Assembly (NCBI RefSeq): GCF_963678635.1
Contig: NC_087062.1
Span: 92,295,845 to 92,359,844, forward strand
Source: Symsagittifera roscoffensis
Lineage: Eukaryota > Xenacoelomorpha > Acoela > Convolutidae
Reading direction: 5' to 3'
DNA length: 64,000 nucleotides
Positions 1 through 10,094 of this stretch are shown one piece after another. Each line of letters opens with the position of its first letter. Position 1 is the stretch's first letter. The position numbers were made by a program, and so were the translations under genes. Below the pieces are notes generated by a model. That model searched no databases and had not been told where the DNA came from. It worked only from the letters and a program-made list of their open reading frames with translations.

Positions 1-1263
1 AGGTCCTCAAATTCGATAGTAATCTGACCAAGCTGTCTCCCAGTATCAGATGTGATGTCCCCAGTGGCGGTTGTTGCAAATTTACTGCCGGGTTCCAAGT
101 TGCTCGATTGAAGCAAGCTATCGGATCTGTCTCCGGAACTCCCGTGAAATTATATCTCAATTGATTGTTCTTTTGTACGTCTATCACACGTGACACTTTC
201 TTCGCTGGCATCTTCTGTATTCTTCTCTCTGGGGCCTTAGAGCTCCCCATTAGCGGCGTCACGTCGCTTATTCCCTGTCTGATCACGGTCTGGGAGAGTC
301 TCACTCTGCCCGTGTCGTCAATCGTTCCATACGGTGCAGTCACCCCGGAACCTGGCGCATTCTTGTTGGCGACCAGTCGTCCAGCTGTCTCCATCAGCTT
401 CCTCACCGTTTGTTCCACAACGGGGTCACCCAAGGTATCACTAGGGTCCGGGATTGTCACTCGATCTGTTGCTGTCGAAAGCCGTGTTTTCGTTGTCTGA
501 CTCATTTCTCGAGGCGTCAAGAGCTCCATCGGGGACTGCACACGAGGAATACTCCTTGCAGGTATCACCTTCTCCAATGCCGTGGTCAGCGCCCTGTGTT
601 CCGATCGCTCCTTGAAGTCCTGCCTCAAGCGCTCAATTTCTTCACCCTGTTTTTTGTTACAGTCTTCGAACAATCTTTTCCACATGTCTCTGTCGTCCTC
701 CGCAATGAGCATGGTCTTAGTCACCTCGTCCAGCTCCTTTTTGTCCTTTCCAGTTCGTCTTGTATCCCATCCAGATCTTGCATGGTTTGGTTCGTCTGAA
801 CCCTCTGTTCTACTTTCGCCCTCTTTGGTGGCACAGCTGCTCTCAGTGGTGAACCAGACGAGGCAGCCTCGCTTTTCATCTCCTGATGCATTCTCGTCAG
901 CCCAGGTTTGGGCTTGGAGGGCATAGGCATTTCACCTGGTTGGTAAGTCCTAGAACTTCCCAAACCAGGCTCATTCGCCAAATCACTCCCTGAGAGAGCC
1001 CCGTTTCTCCACCTCATCACTCTCATGTTCGGGCGGTCTAGTACTCCTCTCTCTCCATATGCTGCCATCAATAGGACTTCCGTGGGGCGGTCCCCACGGT
1101 TGTCATGCCCCAAGATGTTGACCAGGGCGGTCAGCAACATGACTACCTCTGGGTACTCCAGAGCGAAGTCTCAATCCATTAGCCGACGATAGATCGCATC
1201 TATCATCGGTCCTACATATGCCTCTGCCAGGTCCATCAATTCATCCAAGTTGAAATTCTCCAT
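1..1263 (-). pseudogene. Third ORF of the gypsy-like element, with start of an SGNH/GDSL hydrolase-like domain (partial, broken)
   Basis: The frame starts at ATG 1263-1261 (MENFNLDELMD...) and meets a TGA at codon 31 (1173-1171). It continues in the same frame (E-Y-P-E-V-V-M-L-L) to about 745, where an indel in an A-run shifts it, and then stays open to the window edge. The middle is charged and probably coiled-coil, followed by a Thr/Pro/Gly-rich linker. At 23-40 the translation reads G-D-S-L-V-R preceded by H-L-I-L, which matches block I of SGNH/GDSL hydrolases with the serine as predicted nucleophile. The remaining catalytic blocks would be outside the window, so the domain call rests on one block. 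It follows the polyprotein by about 270 bp on the same strand, so a separate, probably spliced or reinitiated third ORF is likely. It could alternatively be the first ORF of a neighbouring element. Confidence 0.6.
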
Positions 1264-1530
1264 ACTGTTCTTCAGATTCGATTTGATTTGATTTGATTTC
1301 AAGGTTATGACTCAAGTGAGCAATTAAATGATCAATCAGGATCTAAAAAAGACGTCACGAATATCACACTTGCAGTTTTCACCTTGATTTCTCATTAAAA
1401 TTTGTTTAAAAACAGTCAGATAAGAAGATTTTTATCCTGAAATTTATTAAAATCAATCGATCTCTAAAATTTTGAAATTCGACCTAAGATTGGACAGTTC
1501 AAACTTTGGATCTATTCCTAAGATCGTCAT

Positions 1531-2634
1531 TCAGTTGTTCATGGTCACTAACTCCTTCTTACCCAAGAGCTTAATAACATAACACATAACACATAACATA
1601 ACATACATATCACACATATCATGCAACTTAGTCTTTAGCCTAATACCCTCACACATATTCTTATGTAAATATACTTGTATATTAGTATCAGAGAATATCA
1701 CTTGTGAAAGCGCGTACAATTCCCGAGGATGCAGTCGTCCTCTGTTTTGATCGTACACTGGAAGCGAGAGCTCCTTCACGTCCATTTCCACGAGGAAGTC
1801 TCTCAACCTCGTCAAGGATAAGAATAGGTTCTCTGGGTCCACGTGCTGCTTCTCCGTCGCCCTCGTCACCAAGAAGCATAGGTATTTTCGCGGTATCTGT
1901 TTTTTTCCAGCTAACGCTGTCCTAAAACTCATGTCTGCTGTGATTGCTATCGCACATGTTCTATTTTTGAGTATAAAATCACTGTCTGTTAGTATTATGT
2001 TACTTGAATATTCATTTGGTAAGTTAAAATATGAATCAACTACCCTCCCTATGTCAGGTTTTTTAGGTTCTTCGCTTGTTTCTGCTTCTAAGTCTCCTGT
2101 TTCTCTTGCCACTCTTAATTTTTTTATTATCAAGTTTTCAGTGTGGGTAAGTCCTACCCCCACTCCCCGGACAAAAAAATCCATCGACGTCCCCGTCGAT
2201 CGCATTCCGGGTATCAAATCGAGATTGGAAGCCGGAATGAGTAGTCGCTCTTTCTGGGCAGCCCAGTAAGGATCTTCTCGTTCGGCTCTCATGTATTTTA
2301 TGCTTTCACGATCTACACCTTGAATCGTGACAGTGGTCTCCTTTGGGTCCGACGTCATTTCGTTCAGCCATTCCAAGACACGCAGATTCGTTAAGTCTTG
2401 ATCATATGACTTCTGTTGCTCGTCGTCGAATTCTACCTCGGGTTTCGACCGGTCATCGACCCACTCATTGTCGTGATCATCGACTATGTCGATGTCCTGT
2501 GACACAGTTATTTCTTCCAGACCCAGTAATTCTTCCCCTATTTTCTTTAGGTCTATCCTGTCCACTACAAAATTGTCGCCGTAAGGGTTATGTTTCTTCT
2601 TGGATCTTGTCCTTTCACTCTGACGGGTCTGCAT
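1531..2634 (-). CDS. C-terminal extension of the gypsy-like polyprotein with a macro-domain-like module
   Basis: This 367-aa frame continues the polyprotein after the integrase; the junction with the upstream frame at 2,615-2,634 is a frameshift overlap. Residues 1-210 are acidic and of unknown function. Residues ~211-325 have the pattern of a small macro domain (ADP-ribose-binding, OARD1/Poa1p-like): a first strand ending in S-D, a strand C-A-I-A-I-T-A-D, a strand C-F-L-V-T-R, helix L-F-L-S-L-T-R-L-R-D-F-L, the strand E-L-S-L-P-V-Y, a loop D-Q-N-R-G-R-L, then helix and a final I-Q-V-Y-L strand. The segment where a glycine-containing ligand loop would lie looks shortened here (A-L-A-G-K-K-Q-I-P). 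The last ~40 residues (from about residue 326) look like read-through into non-coding sequence. The macro assignment is inference from motif spacing and is untested. Confidence 0.5.
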   Translation of the reverse strand: MQTRQSERTRSKKKHNPYGDNFVVDRIDLKKIGEELLGLEEITVSQDIDIVDDHDNEWVDDRSKPEVEFDDEQQKSYDQDLTNLRVLEWLNEMTSDPKETTVTIQGVDRESIKYMRAEREDPYWAAQKERLLIPASNLDLIPGMRSTGTSMDFFVRGVGVGLTHTENLIIKKLRVARETGDLEAETSEEPKKPDIGRVVDSYFNLPNEYSSNIILTDSDFILKNRTCAIAITADMSFRTALAGKKQIPRKYLCFLVTRATEKQHVDPENLFLSLTRLRDFLVEMDVKELSLPVYDQNRGRLHPRELYALSQVIFSDTNIQVYLHKNMCEGIRLKTKLHDMCDMYVMLCVMCYVIKLLGKKELVTMNN

Positions 2635-3394
2635 CGTGAACGGAAGATCGGTTCAACTTCTTAGGAACCTCCCTTTGTTCAGGGTCCTGCCAGTCCTCCT
2701 CTGCATAGGGTAAAGTTTCATCGTCCGCTTCAATCATGTCATTTGGGTCCAGGTCCAGTGGTATACTCGTTCCTTCCTCTATGACTTCATTTCCATCGTT
2801 CTTTTCCCTGGTGCCCTTCTCATTGACCTCACAAACAGGGTCCATCATTAGATAATCCCCTTCTTCCATGTCTGCAGGTATACACCAGTCTTCCGTCGAT
2901 GGATTGTGTGGCTTAATGTTTTTGTAATGAGCGGCTCGGCCAGTACTCAGTCTATAAAAGCGTCCCTCCTGGTGCACCTCCGTAATCATGAAGGGTCCCC
3001 TCCACTTTATTAGGAGGTTTTTCGTTCCTTTCGGTGGTATAACGTTCTGAAATACCCATACGTAGTCTCCCACCGAGTAAGTTTTTGCACCAGCTGCTTT
3101 CTTGTCAAATTTTTTCCTCTGCCCTGCCTGTGCTTGCTGAGTATTTCGTCTACACAAATCGTTCAACTCCTGTTGACGTCTGATTGCATCCCTCACGTGG
3201 ACCTGTGGAGACGTTTCGTTTCCCTCATACTCTGGGTAGAAAAAGGTTAAGGGTAAAGACTTCTCGTGTCCAGTTAGCATCATGTGTGGACTAACCCCAA
3301 TGGTGGAGTGTTGCGTGCTATTATAGGCTCCCATCACCTGTGGAAGGTATCTGTCCCAATCGGTCATGTACCTGGAACAATATACTCTCAGCAT
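2615..3394 (-). pseudogene. Integrase C-terminal region with GPY/F-type domain
   Basis: The 259-aa frame begins M-L-R-V-Y-C-S-R-Y and contains the typical end of a gypsy integrase core (W-D-R-Y-L-P-Q-V-M-G-A-Y-N-S, G-V-S-P-H-M-M-L-T-G). A basic linker follows, then K-W-R-G-P-F-M-I-T-E-V, the GPY/F module found at gypsy integrase C-termini. The last third is acidic (E-A-D-D-E-T-L-P-Y) and leads into the macro-like extension in another frame. The core upstream has been split off by a break near 3,395-3,430, which also removes the third catalytic residue. Together with the frames at 3,400-3,675 and 3,716-4,765 it represents one integrase. Confidence 0.8.
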
Positions 3395-3399
3395 CGATA

Positions 3400-3675
3400 C
3401 TAAAGTCCTATTCTACCATTTGTCTGTGAATGGTATGTCGTGGAGTGAGCCTGAGCAACCTGTGAGCGTCTCATAAGCTCCCTCGTAAGCTCTCCTACGA
3501 AAGCTGTTCCATTATCCGATTGAAACGTCATCGGACAACCATGTCTCGCTATCCACGTATTGATCAGGTGGTCGCATGTCTCTTCCGCCGAGGTAGTTAT
3601 GCAGGGCACTGTCTCTGCATACTTTGTGAAATGATCTATTATGACCAATACCTGATTATAACCACTGTCTGTCAT
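3400..3675 (-). pseudogene. Integrase catalytic core fragment
   Basis: This 91-aa fragment carries the first two acids of the integrase D,D-35-E triad: I-D-H-F-T-K-Y-A-E and Q-S-D-N-G-T-A-F. The frame ends at T-N-G-R-I-G-L just where the catalytic glutamate (normally in a T-N-G-x-x-E context) should lie, so the glutamate is lost through a frame break. The preceding coding (S-E-F-N-E-V-A-Q-I-D-H-Q-K) is in frame upstream of the first methionine. In life this domain would join reverse-transcribed DNA to host chromosomes. Confidence 0.82.
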
Positions 3676-3715
3676 GCATATCTTTTGGTGATCTATCTGC
3701 GCTACCTCGTTAAAT

Positions 3716-4765
3716 TCAGACGACTTCGAACTTCTCGCATGCCTTTTTCATTCCAGGCCACTCAAAGCGCTTCAGGATCCTCTGATACACTTTGTTGATC
3801 CCCTGATGGCCCATCTGATCATGCGATCTGAACAAGAGTTCTGTCTGATAGAGTTGCGGCAACACTATCGCGTTATACTTGTATAGGACTTTGTCCTCAT
3901 CTCTTCTCTTGCAAGCCACAATCCCGTCCTTGTTCAAGTGTAACCTTCCCTCTTTCTGCATAAAATACTGTCTCAGGATACGGTAACTGTCTTCCTCGAG
4001 GTCTCCTTTATCCGAAGAACCATTCTCGATCCACTTTTTCAGGTTGCTTGTCATGCGGTCATTTCTCTGCGCCCTTAGAAGATCCGAGAGTCTGTATCTC
4101 GCCTTCAAGTACGTCTTCATAACCCTCATCTGACTATTCAGCTCATTGGGCGGGTGTGTGTCTTCCTCCAACTTAACGCACCAAATATTTGCCAACGGTT
4201 GTGTTTCTTGCTTGAACGGCTGAAGATCAGTCCTGACTACCTCCTTCTGTGGCAACAGACTTATCGAACGTTTCGATACCGCTTTTGTCTCCAAATCATC
4301 CGCTGCATTGTCAAAGACTCTTTCGCTTGATATAAGGTAGCGATCACTGTCAGGATTCTGGTACACCTCTCTATCCAGATTGCTTGCCCGAGTTTCCACT
4401 AGTAGTGTGTGGATCGCTAGTTCGGACAGTTCTGATCCCGAGCTCGAGTTCCTATTTGAATAGGTGTCAATTCCTGAGTTTCGGGAATTGTCATCTGTTG
4501 AAGAGGTTGTGATGGAATCTGCACGCTCCTCTCGATCAAGTCTGTGCCTTCTTCGCATCCATCTGAACTCCCCGGACAAAACCTTGTTCCCCAGGCCCTG
4601 TTTCTCATCAGGAACTTTTTCATCTATCTCAGACTCCCCGGACAAACTTTCTTGTCCCGGGTGTTGATCTTGTACTCGCTGGCTCTTCTCATCGTTCGTC
4701 TCCCCGGACAAACAATCTTGCAGCAGGTTTTGTTCTACCTTCTCACCTTCTTTATCCTGGTCCAC
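3716..4765 (-). pseudogene. RNase H-integrase linker and N-terminal half of the integrase HHCC finger
   Basis: The 349-aa frame is mostly an acidic, Ser/Gly-rich linker with four copies of an L-S-G-E motif (D-C-L-S-G-E, E-S-L-S-G-E, K-V-L-S-G-E and similar), followed by a more ordered segment. Near the C-terminus, F-R-S-H-D-Q-M-G-H-Q-G supplies the two histidines of the integrase HHCC finger. Translation ends shortly after K-K-A-C-E-K, and the C-x-x-C half expected next is absent before the catalytic-core frame begins at ~3,715. This points to an internal deletion. The L-S-G-E copies are reflected in the DNA as repeated CTCCCCGGACAAA on the plus strand at 4,567, 4,634 and 4,700. Confidence 0.72.
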
Positions 4766-5408
4766 AAAGGTAACGGTTTTCCTTCGCGTACTGCTTCCCT
4801 CTTCTTTCCCTCCGTAAGAAGTACTGGTTTAAATCTCGTGGGGGTATTGAGGATACTAGTTGCTGAACTATTGTCCTACAATCCCTCTCGTTCTCTTCGT
4901 GTTGTCGTCTGGACGTCATGGTCTTCATCTTCTCCCTGATTGTTAGTGATGCCACTGCTGCTGTCCACTCGGGGTCATCTCTGGTCACCTCTTTTTCTAA
5001 CAATCGACCCAGCATCCGCACCTTTTGCGGTGTGACCTGCACCGTTTTATCCAATAATGAGAGGCTGTGTATGTTCATGCGAGAGAGTTCTTGCTGGACC
5101 AGGTTTGAGCGCAGCAACAGATCCAAGGGGACCGGGTCCACCTTGGATAGGATCTTTATCTCGACTGCTTTCTCTACAGGTAACTCAGGATGCCCTGGAA
5201 TTGGATGTCCAGACTTATCCAACCATCTCGTTAAGGGAAGCGCTTCATAAGTTTCTTTGTCCAGAAACGAAAATCCTTCCTTTATTTCTGCCTGATTGGC
5301 TTGCTTCTGCTCCAATCTTTCATAAAACTCAGTTTTCTTGCTGAGGCTGTCAGCATTCTGGTGTTTATAACGCATCCTGTGTTCGATTATCATATGGTAG
5401 CCATCCAA
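4752..5408 (-). pseudogene. RNase H C-terminus and downstream connector
   Basis: This 218-aa frame starts M-D-G-Y-H-M-I-I-E-H-R and contains H-Q-N-A-D-S-L-S, the H-x-N-x-x-A-D-x-L-S signature that closes gypsy RNase H domains. The rest is a helical, charged connector of unknown role before the integrase. It is separated from the preceding RNase H frame by only about 10 nt, a short indel or stop near 5,410. The last ~40 residues (P-P-R-D-L-N-Q-Y...) probably run past a further frameshift at about 4,860, because the next frame overlaps here. Confidence 0.75.
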
Positions 5409-5417
5409 TCTTACTAT

Positions 5418-6233
5418 CTATCTACCAATATAACCCTGATCCATCGAGTAGGTCTTCAACCAGGATAACGCTCTGTTGTCTACGCGTAACTTAAAGGGAG
5501 CACTCCCCAAGTATGCGCGGTATTTTTCCACAAATGTGACTACTGCAAACATTTCTGCTTTTGGTGCGCCATATTTCATCTCAGTGTCACTCAAGACCTT
5601 GCTGCCGTATGCAATAGGACGGAGAACCGTTCTTCCATTCCATTCTTGCTCCTGATGCAATATTCCTGAGATGGCTACTACCGATGCAGCTGTGTCAAGA
5701 ACATACATGCCCTTTTCTGTAGGCATGCCTAGCACTGGCGCTTCGCATAGTTCCCGCTTTTTGTTCTCGAAGGCAACTTCTGCTTCATCGTTCCATTCGA
5801 ACTTTTTCCCTTTGTTGCGCGTCAGCTTCTGCATCGGATACACCTTGTCCGCATATCCTTTTATGAACTCACGGTAGTAGTTGGCAAACCCTAGGAAGCT
5901 CAGGAGCTGTGTGTCCGTTCTGGGAGCCTTCCATGTCAACACTGCTTCCACTGCTTCTGGGTCCGGCCTCACACCATGCCTGTCCACCATTCTTCCCAGG
6001 TACTTGATTGAGTTCCTAAGGATTTCACATTTGGATGGTTTGCACTTCAAGCCTGCTCTCTTCATGCATCCAAAGACCTCATCGAGCCGATCAATGTGGT
6101 CTTCCAGGGTCGGTGATTCAGGGTCGACATCACGAGATTCCCGTATTTCTTGGTCACTCTGGTCAAAGCCTGAGCCATCAGTCTTTGAAAAGTGGCTGTT
6201 GCGTTGCACAAGCCGAAGGGCATCCACTTCCAC
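5418..6233 (-). pseudogene. RT thumb/connection and RNase H
   Basis: From T-L-E-D-H-I-D-R-L-D-E-V-F the 271-aa frame follows the RT segment after the active site (C-K-P-S-K-C-E-I, Y-L-G-R-M-V, F-L-G-F-A-N-Y-Y-R). It then enters RNase H (Y-V-L-D-T-A-A-S, A-Y-G-S-K-V-L-S, A-E-M-F-A-V-V, R-V-D-N-R-A-L). The first RNase H acid is usually the second D of L-D-T-D-A-S; here the position reads alanine, so catalysis should be lost. Residues 1-35 are out-of-frame read of the palm region and not real protein. The frame ends after M-D-Q-G-Y-I-G-R and resumes at 5,408. Confidence 0.85.
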
Positions 6234-6481
6234 TGGTACAACCCCAACTCACACGCGAATCCGGTCTTTTCCCTATCCTTTTTTCGCAGCGGGACCTGCC
6301 AGAAGGCAGAACCCAAGTTCAATGTAGTGAAGAACTTGGCATCACCAAGTTTAGAGAGGCTTTCGTCTATTCGCGGTATTGGGTACGCATCTTTTATCGT
6401 TACCGCGTTCAAGTAGCGAAAATTGCAACAAAACCTAAGCTGCCCCCTTTCTTTTTCGCCATTACTACCCCGCAAGCCCAT
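6062..6481 (-). pseudogene. RT palm fragment with defective motif A and no YxDD box
   Basis: R-F-C-C-N-F-R-Y-L-N-A-V, D-A-Y-P-I-P-R-I-D and F-W-Q-V-P-L identify a gypsy RT finger/palm. Motif A reads F-T-T-L-N-L-G-S-A-F, with asparagine (residue 55) where the catalytic aspartate belongs. Motif B (M-P-F-G-L-C-N-A-T-A-T-F-Q) is intact. After G-N-L-V-M (residues 114-118) the frame shifts and the Y-x-D-D box is not found in any frame at 6,120-6,150, so a short deletion seems to have removed it. Residues after ~119 are out of frame. Confidence 0.85.
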
Positions 6482-8082
6482 GGCGATTTTGAGGGTTCTA
6501 TCATGTTGTATTTAAGCAACATTTCTATTTCCGCTCGGCACGCTTCTGATTTATGTGGCGTCATTCGTCTTGCGCCTTCCCTATGGGGAACGGCGCCTTC
6601 CTCGAGTTCGATCTCGTGTTCGACGAAATTACAGCAACCGATATCCGCCTTATGTTTTGAAAATTCATCTGCATTCCGATTTAAGAAGTCCCGCAATTTT
6701 TCGAAATCTCCCTCACCTATTTTCCATTTTAAATGTTCTATCACTGGCAAAACCGGTTTGTCAGATTCTAGTTCATATGACGAGGGGCGTTCCGGAAAAT
6801 TCGAGCAGCTCGATAAGCCGTCGTCCGTTTCGGATTTCATTGAAAACAATTTATGAATAGATTTTAATTCATTAATCCGCTTTAAAATTTTATCTTTATT
6901 TGCATGATAAGGACAGTCTTTCACACTGTGTTTCTTCAAATTTGGTATCTCCTCATAGTCGGTCCTCATCGGCAAAGCGTAACCAAGCTTCTTTCCACGC
7001 TGGATTGAAACCGTGGTGTCCAGTGTGTTCAATAACACACTGACACACAGTCCGTTTCGCGTTACCGAGAAGCTCCGGCCTAAAATCACCGAACTCTGAC
7101 TATTTGGATTCGGTACTAAACAAACCTGTTTACTGTCGCTTAACGAATTTAAATTTCTCATTCTAAAAATCGCCACCACAGCCTGTCCTGGCTGTAGTTT
7201 CACTTTTCTATCTAAAAAAATTGGTACTTTGTTTTCGTCTGTTATTATCTTATTAATCGGTTTCTTAACATACTTCCGGTCCGGGTTTCTAATCCGTATC
7301 AGACCGTTGTTCAAGTCAATCATCACGTCAAAATTCCTGACGAAATCTCTGCCCATGATGAATTGGTCGGCGTCGTCCAAATTTTCTACCACCAGGAAGC
7401 TCATCCAAAGATCCCGTCCTCCCATGTGGAGAACCGTTATTGGTGTTCTTCCGGCTACGTAGATTGCTCCTCGATTGGCGGCAGCCAGTCGAGGATTCGT
7501 TGGAATCAGATCTTCCCTCGTGAAGCCCATTCTTTCCCAAGTTTTTATTGGCATCACACTCACTACCGCTCCTGTGTCCAGCAGCCCTGTGACTCCGATT
7601 TTCTTTCCATTGGTGTCGAGCAGATGTGCGGTCTCATCTGCTTCATACCCAATGTGTACTGCATCTTGTTCCATTATGGCGTCATGGCCTATCCTGCGGA
7701 CTTTGAGTTTCTTCTCTCCCAAATAGATCTGCCCTATTTGGTCACTATCTGTTGTTACATAAGTCTTAGTGTAGATACTGATTCCATCCACGTTCAGCAT
7801 CACTTGACACGGCCCATAGACTTCCACGTAGCGTCCATGAAGTTTCTTTATGCGAGGGCCACCCGTTATTAGTAGTGCTCGCACAGCTCTCGATTCAGTG
7901 AGTGGCTCCACCTGCCTTAGATAATCTGCATATGTGTCCAAATGCATCAAAGTGAACTCGGATGGTTCACTCAGATTTCTGATTACCTGGTGTCCAGCCA
8001 CTGAGATTATCGACTGTATCTTGCTTCCTTGCGGCACCATGCCGAACCTCTGACCGGAGATCACATTAAGTTTCATGCTCAA
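6409..8082 (-). pseudogene. Aspartic protease and RT N-terminus
   Basis: The 557-aa frame has an N-terminal region of ~160 aa of unknown role, then a retropepsin: L-L-D-T-G-A at residues 167-172 and the partner strand F-I-M-G-R-D-F-V at 241-248. A Lys/Arg-rich linker follows, and from about residue 485 the RT N-terminus (H-R-E-G-A-R-R-M-T-P, E-A-C-R-A-E-I, S-P-W-A-C-G-V-V-M-A-K-K-K). The frame ends G-S-L-G-F-V-A-I-F-A-T, which is out of frame; the palm resumes in the next frame at 6,481. The D-T-G-A active site is preserved, and this is the longest uninterrupted piece of the element. Confidence 0.88.
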
Positions 8083-8160
8083 ACTGCTTGGTGCTTTAGT
8101 CTCTTCGACTTCCGTTGCTTCGAAGATGTTCAGTTGCTCCTGTAGTTTCTCATTTTCCAG

Positions 8161-8394
8161 TTAGATTTTCACTTTCTGTTCGATTTCTTTTGTCACCAGT
8201 TCCTGCTGCACTCTTTTTAGAGCATCCCTCGCGGCTGCCCTATAATCAATCTTGAAGTCATCGGCCGCAGTCACTGGTTCCGGTTCACATGTCTCTTCAG
8301 TTACCGCTTGCATTTTCTTCGTCGCCAGCTCTTGCGGTTTGTCTTTTCTGCGCGCTTCCGCTTCACTCAACAGGCGAGCCTTGCTGGCTTTCAC
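8161..8394 (-). pseudogene. Gag-Pol linker fragment
   Basis: A 77-aa charged, helical frame (E-A-E-A-R-R-K-D-K-P near the start, R-A-A-A-R-D-A-L-K-R-V-Q later) lies between the zinc-knuckle region and the protease. It has no recognisable domain. It is bounded by a stop after K-V-K-I; the same reading direction resumes toward 8,082 after more acidic, helical coding. The region 8,083-8,160 also reads as coding without a start, so the two pieces were probably one frame. Confidence 0.6.
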
Positions 8395-8485
8395 TCCTTA
8401 TAAAGCTTCCTCATGCCTTGGATGCTTGATGTCTGCCACTGCATCCCAGAATTGTGGACAATCTGATTTAAAATGACCCTCCAAG

Positions 8486-9142
8486 TTACAAAAAAAAACA
8501 CCTCGGGCCGAATTTTGCAATTACTCCTCTCATGAAATCCTCATGGTCATTTTCTGACGCATCTTCGTCCTCGAGGCTAAAGCCTATTGCTTTCATGCCT
8601 TGTTTGTAAGTTGGGCATGCTGACACATGATGGTCCGTTGAACTGAAATTGGCACAAGAGCGTCTCTTGTCCATATCATCCCTCGGTTTGTACCAGTTGT
8701 TCCCTTGGTTTGCTGGTCCGTTGTTAAAATTTCCATAATTGTTCTTATAGTATCCAGATCTCGAAGGAGGTTTCAACAAAAGATATTCTTTTGACTTGAG
8801 CCTCAACTCCTCTGGTGTTGGTGCATTGGTTGATAGTGGTATGTATTGCGCTGCTAGCATTGTTCGAAGTTCATCATTCTTCACACCATCGATGAGTTTT
8901 GAGGCCACTGCCAGGTTCATCCTTCGGTTCGACTCATCCGGTTGGCTGCGTCTTCTCAACATTTCCAAGTCATCTAGTAACTTGTCTATCGTTTCATCTT
9001 CTCGTTGCCTCCGTTTCTCGAAGCGCATCATCACTTGGTGCCCCTGCACCCCTGATCCAAAACGGTTCAACAAGATTTCGAAGATTTTTTTGGCTGTGTC
9101 ACACTGATATTGCTTCTTGGCCATGACTGCTGGTGTGTGCAC
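8486..9142 (-). pseudogene. Gag capsid C-terminus and nucleocapsid zinc knuckles
   Basis: The 218-aa frame covers the C-terminal part of a retrotransposon Gag capsid (R-F-G-S-G-V-Q-G, L-D-D-L-E-M-L-R-R-R). An Asn/Gly-rich stretch leads to the first CCHC knuckle, where the second cysteine is phenylalanine (C-A-N-F...H...C). A second, intact C-x2-C-x4-H-x4-C knuckle is encoded at about 8,459-8,500 but is split between frames by an indel in the A/T homopolymer at 8,489-8,498. The frame here therefore stops at C-F-F-L. The knuckles would bind genomic RNA during packaging. Confidence 0.78.
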
Positions 9143-10094
9143 TGCATTCTTGTCTTTCCGACAAGTCCTCTTCTTTGAAATGCAGTTTCATTACCTCTAT
9201 CCAGGTATCAATAAAGCCATCAGATTCGTCTTTGTAGCATCTTGGTTTCTTAAAGACTCTTCTGGACTTCTCACTGCGTTCATTGGTTTTGGATAACCTT
9301 TTAAGGAATGTCTCGAAAGACCTGTTTAGGGGTTCAAAGGCTGTGGACATTGCCGTGGCATCTCTCGAGTGCCCCGCCTGAGTGTCATCACACCTTGTTA
9401 ATGGCTCTGTATTCGGTGCATCCCTGCAATCCGAATCGCCGTGAGTGTTTCCCCCTTGGCCCACATGACTCCTCTCTGGGCTCGCATGTCTCCTGTTGCC
9501 GGAATCACCTCTCCCAGTCGCATGTGTGCTCTGCGCCGGTCTTTCGTTAGAGGTTTGTCTGTTCCCCGTTGAACTTGCTCTACTGTTTGGGCCCCATGTT
9601 CTATTATCCCTTGTGGCATAGCCTGATGAACTTCCCCTACCTCTAGTGGATCCATATGTCCTCCTCCTTTGATGGTCATTGAAGTTCACCTTCGGCTCCC
9701 TGCTGGGACCTCCCGAGTTCAGTTCCCCTTCTTTTGGTCCAATTTTGCTGTCTAGTAGCCCGTCCAACCTATCCATGATGGCCTGAGTTCTCCTCTCCAT
9801 CATCGCATCTATCTTTGTGTCAAGAGTCCCAAGAGACTGCTCTTGCTGAACTCTTAATTTCTCCTTGTCGTCTCTTAAGCGTAACTCTCTCTGTTCCGCT
9901 TCTCTTGTCATTCGCGACAAGTTCTTCGCTAAGTGCTCGTCCGTTCTCTCTTTCAAGCGTTTTTCGCTCCTACGAACTTCTTGTCTGTTGCGGTTTATTT
10001 CTTCCCGCAGACTTTCTCTTTCAAGGTGAACTGCTCTTTCTAGTTCACTCATTCTTATGGACATCTGTTCATTTTGTTCTCCTATACTGCCCAC
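9099..10094 (-). pseudogene. Gag coiled coil and capsid N-terminus
   Basis: Residues ~1-110 of 331 are Glu/Arg/Leu-rich heptad-like sequence (E-R-E-S-L-R-E-E-I-N-R), a probable coiled coil. Residues ~110-240 are a Gly/Arg/Ser/Thr-rich disordered linker. From M-S-T-A-F-E-P-L-N-R-S-F-E-T-F the frame enters a helical capsid-like segment (D-G-F-I-D-T-W-I-E-V-M-K-L-H-F). The end (S-A-H-T-S-S-H-G-Q-E-A) looks scrambled, and the capsid continues in the frame starting at 9,142. There is no catalytic motif; the Gag assignment comes from position upstream of the knuckles and from composition. Confidence 0.7.

Noticed and set aside
165-926. Plus-strand ORFs over the gypsy-like element (also 6,035-6,856, 9,815-10,438 and others)
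   Set aside because: They are shadows of the minus-strand coding, which has recognisable motifs; the plus-strand translations have none.
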